From Gymnopilus junonius (Eukaryota > Basidiomycota > Agaricomycetes > Agaricales > Galerinaceae): DNA of 64,000 bases. The DNA lies in the NCBI GenBank assembly GCA_015501075.1, contig JADNYJ010000026.1, positions 124,001 to 188,000 on the forward strand, read 5' to 3'. The notes beneath the pieces are model-generated. The model was not told the DNA's origin. It made no database searches and saw only the letters and a program-made list of their open reading frames with translations. Numbering within the stretch: the stretch's first letter is position 1; each line of letters starts with the position of its first letter. Of the stretch, positions 34,231 through 43,787 are shown piece after piece. The position numbers were made by a program, and so were the translations under genes.

Positions 34231-37200
34231 TCAAGCCCTGAGTAGATCTTCTTCGTCCCAACCATAGTAACGCTTTAATCGCTTCGCGAATTTGTGAAGT
34301 ATCTCAGGTTGAAGGGTAGGGTCAGGGTGCGCTGCGCAAAAGATTAGAGGCGAATTCGAAACATAAAAGTACTTCTGCTCACGTTTATGGAACGTAATAG
34401 GCTATACAAAATTTAAGTCAACATGTAAGCTCAGAATAAATGGTACAAGGGAGGACACACTTTGTCGTTTTTATTAGGCGGATCGAACCGGACGCTGGAC
34501 CCCGCCGTACTAGGATCGTAAGTGAAACCCATCTCCCGCATAATCTAGAAAGAAGTGCATATTACACCCATACAAGACAAACTTGGAACCTACCTTCAGG
34601 AAGTTTTCCCACTTCATAGGGGCCCGTGGCTGGTTGTCCGACGATTTGATCAACTGGTGCATAAGATCGGATGTCTTTCTGCTGAGTCTGGAGAACCAGG
34701 TGCGCTTGGCTTCTTTCATCTCGGATTCTTTGTCTTTTCCGCCGATTCCTGTCATTTTCGAGAAGAATCCTTGCTTCTTGGGTTCTGAATTGGAGAACAG
34801 AGACGCATGATCGGGACGAGTCTTAACTTTCTTCTCTGACCCTATATTCATAGACTTGAGATAGGAATGACCCGACTGAGCTGAAGGAAGTGATGCTGTC
34901 GAAGACATAAATGAAGGTGTAGTGTGAACAGTGCTTGAGCTGGGTGAAGCTGAAGTCTTCATAGATGAGATGGACGACATTGTATCCTGGCGTGTTGGGC
35001 TTGCTATGGAGTCCATAGATTGTACGGGCGGAGATGGAGAACCTGGCGGAATATCGTCAGACGATGCCTTCTTTTTTTTCTTTGGTTTCTTCTTTTTTTT
35101 CTTCGGGCCCGACCTCATATCGTCCTCGTCTTCCACATCTTCGACGGTAGCCTTGTGACTTTTTGCAAGAGGAGTACTGGCTGCAGATACATCTTAAGGA
35201 ACTTGGCAATATCATAAATCTAACTGTCCCCCTTCCTCACCTTTGGGCACTGATGAAGCCGTCGATGGAACAGAAGCAGGTGTAGGCTTAGGCATGGCTT
35301 TAGGGACCACCTTCGGAACACCACTTGCAGTAGCTCTGAAAGCGCCTCGCGAGCGAGGCTCAGTCCTTGTCGTTGTCTTTAACTTGGGGTCGGACGAAAA
35401 CATTCGCCCTGAGGAAAAGGACAGGTTGTCATGATTTGTTGCTTCCGATATAACAAGATGTACCTCTCAATGATCCTAGCAATTTGAGGAAAGGGTTCCC
35501 TTTGCGATCTTCTTGAGCAAATGGGTCGATTCCTTCCGGGGCGCTTGTGCCAGAATCGAACCAATCAGCCTCGTGAGCGGCATCCATTGCTTCACGCAAC
35601 ATATCGCGAATCTCATCCTCTTCTTCTGTGTTATATCCACTATCATCATCTTCGGATTCTTCTTCTTCGGACTCGGAATCACCATCGGTAGTGTCAAAGT
35701 TGTCATCATCAGACGTGTTTGAAACAGATTGCAAGCCTGGCATAGAGTCATTACTGTCAGAATCTCCATTTGTGATAGCAAGGCGTTTTTTCGGTTTCTT
35801 TCCCGACTTGCCGCGAGGACGTTGAGGGAACAATTCATCATCTTCCGAATCTTCGCTGATATCAGGCAACCTAGATGCAGACCACTGAGGCGCGTAATCG
35901 AAGGCATCCTGCAACTGCCATAAGAAGTCGATTTCTTCTCCTGAAACTGCAATATAATTCTAGAGTAATTCAGGTCAATAACAACTGCAGATATCGAGCC
36001 AAAATCACATACCCTATTTATCTGCTTCCACATGTCATCAAGGACATTTTGTCGTCTCGTCTTCTCTAACGGGAAGATAATATCCTTGAAACTAGCAAAC
36101 AGGCTCGATGCTTTTTCCGAATATAGTTGGGCATCGACCCATTTTTCATAATCTTCCGGCATCTGGCGCGATTGTTTCTTCCATTCTTCTCCCTCGGGAC
36201 CAAGCAAAGGAGCAGTGAGGAGCTCCTGCAATTCAACAGACACCTAGTTCGTACATCAGGATGAGTATATTGAATAGGTCCAAAAACATAACTTACGGAA
36301 AGATCACCAACTGCATCCCAAAGTACTTGCGGAAAACGTTTTGCTTCACGAGGTGATTCCTCGATTGCATCATGCAAGATGCGATACAGTATGGCCTTAG
36401 GATACATTCCTTGAGGGAAACATAGCTCGATGATAATGGAATCAAGAAAAGAATCCGCAGCACCGCGCAGATCTGACCAATCGAATACGTATTCAGGTAC
36501 AGCAGGTTTTGTACCCTCCATTGTTTTGAGCTTGAAGTACTTGGAATAGTGAGCTAGAGGGCATCAGTCAAAATGCCACAAGGAGGAGAAAGTAAACATA
36601 CGAGTGGTGGTTGCCAATACAGAGAATCTGTTTTGACTCATTGTGATCAAGTCATTTACCATATCGTATACAACGAGGTAGCGCGCTCTGATGTCAGGAT
36701 CATTTTTGAGCTTTGCTTTGACATTTTTGTCTGTTAAACCGTCAATAGCTAACTCGTTCAATGAGTCCGAAACAAGTCTCCAAGCAGAAGCCAGCATGTA
36801 TGCATTATGCACCCTATGGATTTCAGTTCGAATTTCGTCTTAAGGTGCCGAGAAAGAGGTCTACACACTTGGTAGCAACTGCTTTCGCAATATAGGATGG
36901 GTTTCTGCGAGGATCGGTTCTGGTAGGATCGGCTCTTGCTTTTAGCTCTGTCTCTATAGAGTAGCGAAAAAGTTCCGGATCTCGGAGGTTGGCAATGTCA
37001 TCGATGTATGCTGTAGGAAGTGTGGACTTTAAGATGAACTTCAGGAATTGGTTTGTTGTGGGTGAATTCAACTCACCATCCGCCTGAGATTCTGCAATTT
37101 TTAAACACTTTTCAAGGCGAAGGGGACTCAGGATAGCTTTTTTAGATTCCTCAAAGATATTTTCTGCATTGGGCATCGGACCATGCCAATCAGGGGTCAA

Positions 37201-37466
37201 TCTAGGGTACCAAGACATGACAACCTACCTGCCAAAAGATCCATTTTTTCACGGCCTGTCATCCTACTCATGAGCATGAGTTCACCGGTGCCCCGCGCTC
37301 CATACTTCCCATTGCGCAGGACTAGAGCGCGCTCGGTTGTCGGTTTTTGTGCTTTTTCTTGTTTTCCTTCCTTGGGCTGAGACTTGGCGAAGACATCTCG
37401 CTTTCCGACTGGAACGAGCTGCTGCTTAGAAGAACCACAAACTGGAGGTTTGTCCTTTGTAGGCAT
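34231..37466 (-). CDS. Conserved fungal protein with C-terminal YcfA/HicA-like domain
   Basis: The start is MPTKDKPPVCGSSKQQLVPV; an in-frame ATG six codons earlier (37484) is possible. The N-terminal half is conserved-looking and helical (SRMTGREKMDLLAG, KAILSPLRLEKCLKIAESQA, LVVYDMVNDLITMSQNRFSV, PEGEEWKKQSRQMPEDYEKW). An acidic stretch (about 35600-35860: NTSDDDNFDTTDGDSESEEE) and a lysine run (PKKKKKKPKKKKK) suggest nuclear or nucleolar residence. After a Ser-rich spacer the C terminus reads APMKWENFLKIMREMGFTYD, PSTAGSSVRFDPP, PITFHKPHPDPTL and FAKRLKRYYGWDEEDLLRA. This matches the small dsRBD-like fold of bacterial YcfA/HicA mRNA-binding proteins. No antitoxin-like partner adjoins it. 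An RNA-related role is an inference; I do not recognise the N-terminal family. Confidence 0.7.
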
Positions 37467-37980
37467 GTTATGGTACGAGGTCAAGGATGGTTAATGGCAG
37501 GAGATGATGTAAAAATAAAATTTGAAGTCAGTGGCCGCTAATGTTATTGATATTGATAGTAAAAAGCCTAGCTACGTTACATAAGCAACTCAGGTAACTA
37601 CGGGGCAGTGACCTCGCTAGGACGTTGTTATACATGCACAGGGAGAAAATAAAGCAAAAACTGACAAGCAGTCCCGATGATAATCAACGGACCGGTATTT
37701 GCCGTGTTAAGTACAACATCTATGCAAGGTGCAACATCTGCAATGTACATCAATCAAAGTCGCTCAGGCTGTCCACCAAGACACTGTCAGCAACGAAAAT
37801 ATGTTACTTCGAGTGTTGACGACTGGCAGACTCGTAGACATGTCACTCAAAGCAGCTCATGGTTCTTTTTTGGTCCCCAGCCGGGTTGTTCTCGTCCTTC
37901 TACTTGCGGCGTTTCGTTTCTTTTCTTTCCTCTTTTCTTTTTCGTTCCTGTCCCCCTAGATTTTGGGGCTTTTGGCCTTG
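37467..37980. promoter_or_regulatory. Divergent upstream region, HicA-domain gene / membrane protein gene
   Basis: This 514 bp region contains a T/C-rich tract (about 37905-37965), which probably forms the 5' leader of the plus-strand gene. Hydrophobic open frames here arise from this pyrimidine-rich sequence and are not supported as coding. Confidence 0.35.
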
Positions 37981-39901
37981 ATGGCTTCCTTCAATGTGAC
38001 TGGTCCGTTTGTTATTTCTTCTTTCTGGGGTCTTCCCGGTATTAATGCGCATTCGGACACCTTGGGCATTATTAGTTGAGGATAGCTCTCCTTTGATCGT
38101 GTATGCCCCAGCAGGTGCCTGGATGGATACTCCCGCCAACGATCCTCTCGCTTCTGTAAATCCTGATCGTGCTTACCTTTATACGAAAACCTGAAATCCC
38201 TAGTCTTATTTAGGCGATTCGTACCACGTTGCAGCAACGCAAGGCGCTACAGCTACGATAACGTTTTCAGGTGCTTCATACGACTTTTCTTCTTCCCACT
38301 ATATACTGAGGGTTACTCTAAGGCACCGGCTTGTCGATTTATGGAGGTCATAGGTCGAATTATGGAACATACAGCATCAGTGTTGATGGACAGACCATCA
38401 CCAGTGGTACTGCACAAGCTAGCGATGCTTCAGCTCGCCAACTACTGGGAACAGCATCCGGATTACAATATGGCTCACACACAGCAATTCTCACTAATAC
38501 TGGCGGGGGTTCCATCGACATTGATTCGGTCGATTTTGAGGCGCAAGTGGGTCTGCCTGGGTAAGCCAGTGTACTCCTAGTAAATCGTTATAGATATTTC
38601 ATCCTTCACAGATCAGTTGCAGTACAGAGAACTTTTGACGATAACGATTCTGCAATTTCATATTCGCCATCTGCAACTGCCTGGCAGGCAAATTCGGATA
38701 CAGCCTTTTTCGATGGAACTCTGCAGTAAGGTTACTTTTTGATTTCGTGATTGTTCATTCTACTAAAACTGAGAAGCTTCTCCCAAACTACGGGCGCTTC
38801 TGCAAGCTTAACCTTCTCCGGTGATGCTATTGCGATATATGGCACGGTAGCGCCTGACCATGCCAATACTGCGGTCAGTTTAGATGGTAACTCGGAGGTC
38901 ATGCCTGGGGGTTCCAGCGGCATGTCGTCCGTTCTCCATTCACAGGTAAATTATATTTCGGATTCCAGATCTTATTCGTCATTGATCTTGTTTAGGTGCT
39001 CTTGGTACGGCTTAAAATTTTATGGCGTAACTAGTCTTCCTGAAGTCGGTTTAGTACTATCGCAGCGATCTTGGTCCAGGTCAACATACAGTCGTGCTCT
39101 CTGGGAACTCTCAGACAACTGCAACTCCTTTTGTTGACCTCGACTTTATCGATGTATTTGATGCCGCCCAGTCGCCTGATGTTTCTTCGAGCGCCTCCAT
39201 CCCAAGTGGCACAGTTGCTGCCGAGAACACCCCTGTCGCTTCAGCCGTATCGTGCGTGCATTGCATTTACATCAACAGTCGTGCTTGCGTTCTTATGTGA
39301 CTTCAGATCCACCCCCCCACCTTCCCTAGCGTCATCGATTTCGTCCAGATCTCACCTATCAACTGGAGCAAAAGTTGGAGCTGTTCTCGGCGGTCTAATT
39401 GCTCTGTTGCTTCTACTAGCGGTTTTCGGATTCTTGTTCCTACGGCGAACTCGGACTAGGTCCAAGGCGATCGAAAAATCTATGATATCTGTCTCCCCTA
39501 TTCTGCCTATGCAAAGGGATCCAAAGGCTTTAGAGGCAGGTGTAAGGGTACTGGAAAATCCTGTTTTCCCCCTTCCGCCACCTACAGTTTCGATGCGCCA
39601 TTCCATTACCCCAAGTTACTACAGCGATCCCGAGTTTTCCGGTCACTCACGGGGTGGGAGTGTCATGTCAAGCCAGTCCACAACACCTTTAGTTCCGTCT
39701 GTTCCAATCTTGAGTGTACCGCCAGCGCGCGTGGTTCCAAGAAAGCCTGTTCCACCCAATTTGGGCTTCGTAAGCCTTACGCGCTGGTTCTTTCTCTGTA
39801 CTAACATTGTTCATTTTAAGGACACTAACGGTAGCCCGGCGAGACCGAGCAAACGCCCACCTACTATGGACTTTACGATCATGGAGGACTATCGAGTCTG
39901 A
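37981..39901 (+). CDS. Single-pass membrane protein with tandem beta-sandwich ectodomain modules
   Basis: Start ATG at 37981. The first short exon (MASFNVT) splices across 74 bp into VEDSSPLIVYAPAGAWMDTP, giving the NVTVEDSSPLI opening shared by many basidiomycete surface proteins. Module 1 contains GDSYHVAATQGATATITFSG, TGLSIYGGHRSNYGTYSISV and SIDIDSVDFEAQ. Module 2 repeats the pattern: DNDSAISYSPSATAWQANSD, GASASLTFSGDAIAIYGTVA, TGQHTVVLSGNS and PFVDLDFIDVFDA. A Ser/Thr/Pro stalk leads to one membrane helix (AKVGAVLGGLIALLLLLAVF) followed by the basic stop-transfer RRTRTRSK. The cytosolic tail of about 150 residues is Pro/Ser-rich, ending MDFTIMEDYRV. No cleavable signal peptide is seen. 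A wall-sensing or carbohydrate-binding role is only an analogy. Confidence 0.75.
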
Positions 39902-40357
39902 ACCACAGTCATTCCTTATTTTATGGCGTTTTAGCGGATATTATCGCACATGGGACATCTGTGATGACACTCCTTACACTATTAGCGTAACTCCTGTGAA
40001 TTGTTGAAACTATGCGTAACCATCTTGACGGTGTCAATTGTCATACAGTTCAGAGCAGTTTTTGTGACTTAGTAAGGCCAGAGCGGTTGCAATGGAGACG
40101 ATCATAAGAGGTGAATTGAAACTCAGCCAGAGGACAAGAGGAAGCCAGTGGCGACTACCATCTCTCATTCTTTCGTTCTTCAGGTCCCTCTCACCTTCTT
40201 TTCTCTACTTTCTTTCTTTTGCGAGCTGTGCTCGTTCCTTCCCTTTCATCTTCTCCTGTTCACTCGCAGCTTTCTTGAAATCACTCAGACGGGATCCTGA
40301 TTTGCAACCTTCCAGTCCATTCATCGTTACTTTGATTCAATTGTCTTGGATTAAAGC
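39902..40357. other. Intergenic region and pyrimidine-rich leader
   Basis: About 455 bp. The second half (40160-40290) is strongly pyrimidine-rich and probably belongs to the promoter and leader of the next gene. I see no separate coding region. Confidence 0.4.
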
Positions 40358-40991
40358 ATGGGCAATCTCGTTTGGAATCAGTATTCGCGGTTTGTCTCCA
40401 TAACTGCTAGTGTCTGTGAGTGTCATCGCATTTTGCTTCAGTTCAAAGGATGTTTCTTACCTCTGTCAGACGCTGTTTGGGCCTCCTTCTTTGGTTTCTT
40501 CTACCGCAAATTTTTCTGGGACTTTGTTGGTGGAACTCTGCGTGACCCTGGAGGCCTTCAGTACGTCCTATTACGCAGTTCACACCCATTATCGTATCTG
40601 AACCCCAGTATAGACCAGCAAAGAGTGCTGCCGTTTTCATAACCCTCATCGTCAAAACTCCCATTATTCCAATCCTTGCTATGATGCTAGCGATGATAAT
40701 CCTCTGCTTAGAACTGCCATTGCCTATTATCAAGCAGTATTCCTTCTACCGAAGCTTAATTTTGAGGGTGGTCTTGCTCTTGTTCCAGGTCTTTCTGACC
40801 ATATTGTTTTATCAGGTATATCCGCTCATCATTTATTGACTAAATCACGATTCGTTGCTGATCATTTGTATCAGGGCACCAATGCAGCTATATGGTCTCT
40901 AATAGCAGCTATATGTTATGGTCGAGCTATAAACCTAGGGGAAACTATGGAAGAAGCGAAGCAGAATCGTGGTAAAGGAGGGCAGGCCTGA
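40358..40991 (+). CDS. DUF7727-like four-helix membrane protein
   Basis: The start exon MGNLVWNQYSRFVSITASV splices (donor gtgagt) into YAVWASFFGFFYRKFFWDFV and GGTLRDPGGLQ. Later exons give SAAVFITLIVKTPIIPILAM, MLAMIILCLELPLPIIKQYS, LRVVLLLFQVFLTILFYQ and GTNAAIWSLIAAICYGRAIN. It ends GETMEEAKQNRGKGGQA. That is about 155 residues with four hydrophobic helices. The opening MGNLxW, the motif FYRKFFWDFVGGTLRDPGG and the tail NRGxGGxA match a conserved fungal family that I recall as DUF7727. Function is unknown; location is probably an internal membrane or the plasma membrane. Short length and strong conservation suggest a basic membrane role. Confidence 0.8.
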
Positions 40992-41411
40992 TGTCGAAGT
41001 AGTTTTCTGGATGAAGGACTTTCTTTGAAGCTGTGAGGAGAAGGAAAGATTTCTTTGGGCTGGTTCTTTCTTCTTTCATTCTTTATACCTCACGGGCTTT
41101 ATCACTTCGCACCAATTTTTTGTATTTTTTTTTTCGTCTTTGGTTAGTCATACCCCGTTGTTGTATAGTACAATGAAATTGCACTCAATCAATTGGATTA
41201 GCTCAAATTTACGGGACTGACACACAAAGGCCGAGTCGTTTTGTATTTACTAAGGAATCCAACGAAGGTTCAGAAATGCATCCGATAGGCTACCTAGGTC
41301 CGATATGCGCTTCCTTCTTTCTCTTCACGGTGGCCTATCATTTCCTTCGGCAAGTCTCAAAACGCGTCAATAGCCTGGATATCTCTCCTGGTCAAGGTTG
41401 ACTCATCGGAA
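40992..41411. other. Intergenic region before Ap4A phosphorylase
   Basis: About 420 bp with a T-rich run near 41117-41133 (likely 3' end signals of the preceding gene) and the promoter of the next. Nothing else is recognisable. Confidence 0.4.
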
Positions 41412-42711
41412 ATGCAACACATCGATATCATCTCAGCAGTTCCTTCGCGTTTCGAGAATGCGCTCAAGACTGGTGACCTCTTTTTCTTTCCATCGACGAT
41501 AGAAAAACACACCGAACAGGAGATCCAGGTGATTCTCGTCAAAAGTTTAGGCAGTCGCCTCTCTGACACACCGATCTGCGATTAACAACAGTATGAAATA
41601 CGCCTCTGTCCTGCACTACAGCACAAACCAGCGCTCCCTACACCTCATTTCAGCGATGATCTGATTGATTCTGAAATTACCGATCATACGCCAAAAGGAA
41701 AGAAATTCGATCCTTTCCTACCGCCATATAACAACAATTTGCACGTTGGTGACCTCAAGGATGAGGTGTCGCAGGAAGAATTTGCAATCCTAGTGCGTCA
41801 ATCGAACTTCTTTGTAAAATGTGCCGTCTAAACACTTTCCTGATCAGTTAAACAAGTATTCCGTGGTCCCTCAGCATTTCCTGATGGTGACAAAAGGTCA
41901 GAATATTACCATGCTTTCTATAATTCATAGATCTCTTAAACTTGTAAATAGAATTCAGATCGCAAGCATCTCCACTTATGCCACATGAATTGCTGCAATC
42001 ATACACAATGGTCTTATCCGCCCGGAAAATTGGGAAGAAAATATTTGCATTTTATAATTGTCAGTGACGGATTCTGGAATATAGAGTTGAAACTGCTACA
42101 GGTCAATTTTTAGGTGGTAACAACAGTGGTGCTAGCCAACCGCATAAGCATATTCAGTTCGTGCCCATAGAAGATGATGGTCCCCCGATTGAAAGGCTTG
42201 CGAGACAAGCCAAGTTGGATTTTGCAGGTCTGTTCCATGCTCCACGGCAAATAGTTGATAGTCGACTGACAGGAGGTTCTTCATCTTTCCAGACAGGCCA
42301 TTTTCGCTAACAAAGTTGTCTTATGCCAGTCATTCATACCGTTTCCCGACCAATCTAGACACATACCCGCAGGAAAGGCTCGAGGAATTGTTAGCCAACG
42401 CGTTCCTGCAGCTCCTGGATCTTTCAATTTCAACGATACGTCATGACCCTGAATATCCGGCGGGTACTCCATCATATAACGTTATCATGACCTTGGAACA
42501 CCTTCATATTGTACCTCGACGACTAGAACATTATACCTTGGAGAAGACTGGTGAGAAGCTAAACATTAACGCTCTTGGATTTGCTGGCATGCTGTTGGTA
42601 AAAAGCGACGAAGAACTAGCGGCAGTCAAAAGGGAAGGTGTAGGGAAGATACTGAGGGGAGTGGGACTATCGAGTGTGCATGATATCCAGGTGGAAGGAC
42701 AGATGGACTAA
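41412..42711 (+). CDS. APA2: Ap4A phosphorylase (ATP adenylyltransferase)
   Basis: It phosphorolyses diadenosine tetraphosphate to ATP and ADP. Exon 1 reads MQHIDIISAVPSRFENALKT followed by GDLFFFPSTIEKH. Next come YEIRLCPALQHKP, GKKFDPFLPPYNNNLHVGDL, FAILLNKYSVVPQHFLMVTK and EFRSQASPLMPHELLQSYT. The catalytic HIT-like motif is GASQPHKHIQFVP, with the nucleophilic His in the His-x-His-x-Gln run intact. The last exon, LSYASHSYRFPTNLD to VHDIQVEGQMD, includes YNVIMTLEHLHIVPRR. Length, about 330 residues, fits fungal Apa1/Apa2. The start was chosen as the first ATG giving the family's N terminus. No targeting signal is present. It is the sole copy in the window. Confidence 0.93.
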
Positions 42712-42784
42712 AAATAGAAACATATACCCTTTTTAATTATTGTTAGACTTTGTATTGGTTGCTTGTGTGCTGTCATTCGCTAAA

Positions 42785-43501
42785 ATGACCCTGGAGGGTG
42801 GCACGCCCATAGGTCAGTCTTAGTCGGTTCTCGTCCTCCTATTAAACCTGAGGAATTTTTTAATCAGTTCTGACTGACTGGAGGACGAGCACGATCGTTG
42901 CCCGTGGCATCCCGCCATCAGTTCTCGCGTCGGAGAAAGCATTGCTTGGAGGGTAAGTACATCCATCACGGCTCTGCTCTATCCCGCCGTTGACCCTTAG
43001 GCTCCCAGGAAGAAAGCCAAGACGCCTATCATAGCAGGAAGCGTTTGTGGAGGGGTTGTCTTTCTAGTTTGGTTAATTGGTTTTGGGATATACTTCAGAA
43101 AGCGATACAACAGAAAGCAAAGGAATCGGGCGATTGCCGCGGGCAAAGCAGCTCCAAGAGAGAAGGATTTAGAACACGCTAAAGAGAAGATTGTCATCCC
43201 TCCCGACCCTGCCATCCTTCTAGGTCAACGTAAACCCGGTGATATTGCATTTCCCGAGCGAGAGCATGCAAAAGCAGGTCACCATCATCTAGCATGGTCT
43301 CATCATGGGGCGCACCTTGACGACCCCTCTCAGTTACCTGCAAGTTCCTCGTTGTTAAACGCGTCTCCGAATTTGCCAAGAGGAGACCGAGAGTTACCTC
43401 CGCAGGAATTACGATTGTCACCGAAGTCCACAGAAGAATCTGTAACAGAATCAAAGGAAGACAGTGCGATCAATAAAGTGGTTGTTCCTGCTGTAGTCTG
43501 A
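42785..43501 (+). CDS. Small single-pass membrane protein
   Basis: Three exons read continuously once two introns of 55-57 bp are removed. They give MTLEGGTPIVLTDWRTSTIV, ARGIPPSVLASEKALLGG, then KKAKTPIIAGSVCGGVVFLV and WLIGFGIYFRKRYNRKQ. One membrane helix lies at about residues 45-65, with a basic stretch after it, so the short N terminus is predicted outside and the tail of about 135 residues inside. The tail is rich in His, Pro, Glu and Ser (HHHLAWSHHGAHLDD) and ends NKVVVPAVV. There is no cleavable signal. I do not recognise the family. The layout resembles small fungal Mid2-like or adaptor proteins, but no ectodomain is present. Confidence 0.6.
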
Positions 43502-43787
43502 TCTCATGGGAATCAACTTGTGCTCTGACACCGATTCTGCAACGACAATCAAACATTGTATTGTCTATAGTACAACTTCTCGGCTCGACTGCTATGACGA
43601 ACAAAACGCTCTGGGATACCTTTTCTGCAATACCAATCTCGCTTTTCTTCTTTTAATCACAGAACGCTCCAAGGCTTGCGGGCTGTCGAACTCGCACGTC
43701 AATCTTTACTCTAAAACAATACCAATATGTATCAAGGACTCACCGCGACATCTCTAGCGTATCTCAGCAATACTCCCCGCCTTACGT

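Noticed and set aside
34231..34620. A HicA/HicB-type toxin-antitoxin pair
   Set aside because: Only the HicA-like fold is present, as the end of a long intron-containing nuclear gene, and no HicB-like partner is nearby.
37905..38045. A hydrophobic frame before the tandem-module membrane protein as its signal peptide
   Set aside because: No donor/acceptor pair joins it in phase to the VEDSSPL exon, whereas MASFNVT at 37981 joins in phase and gives the family's usual opening.
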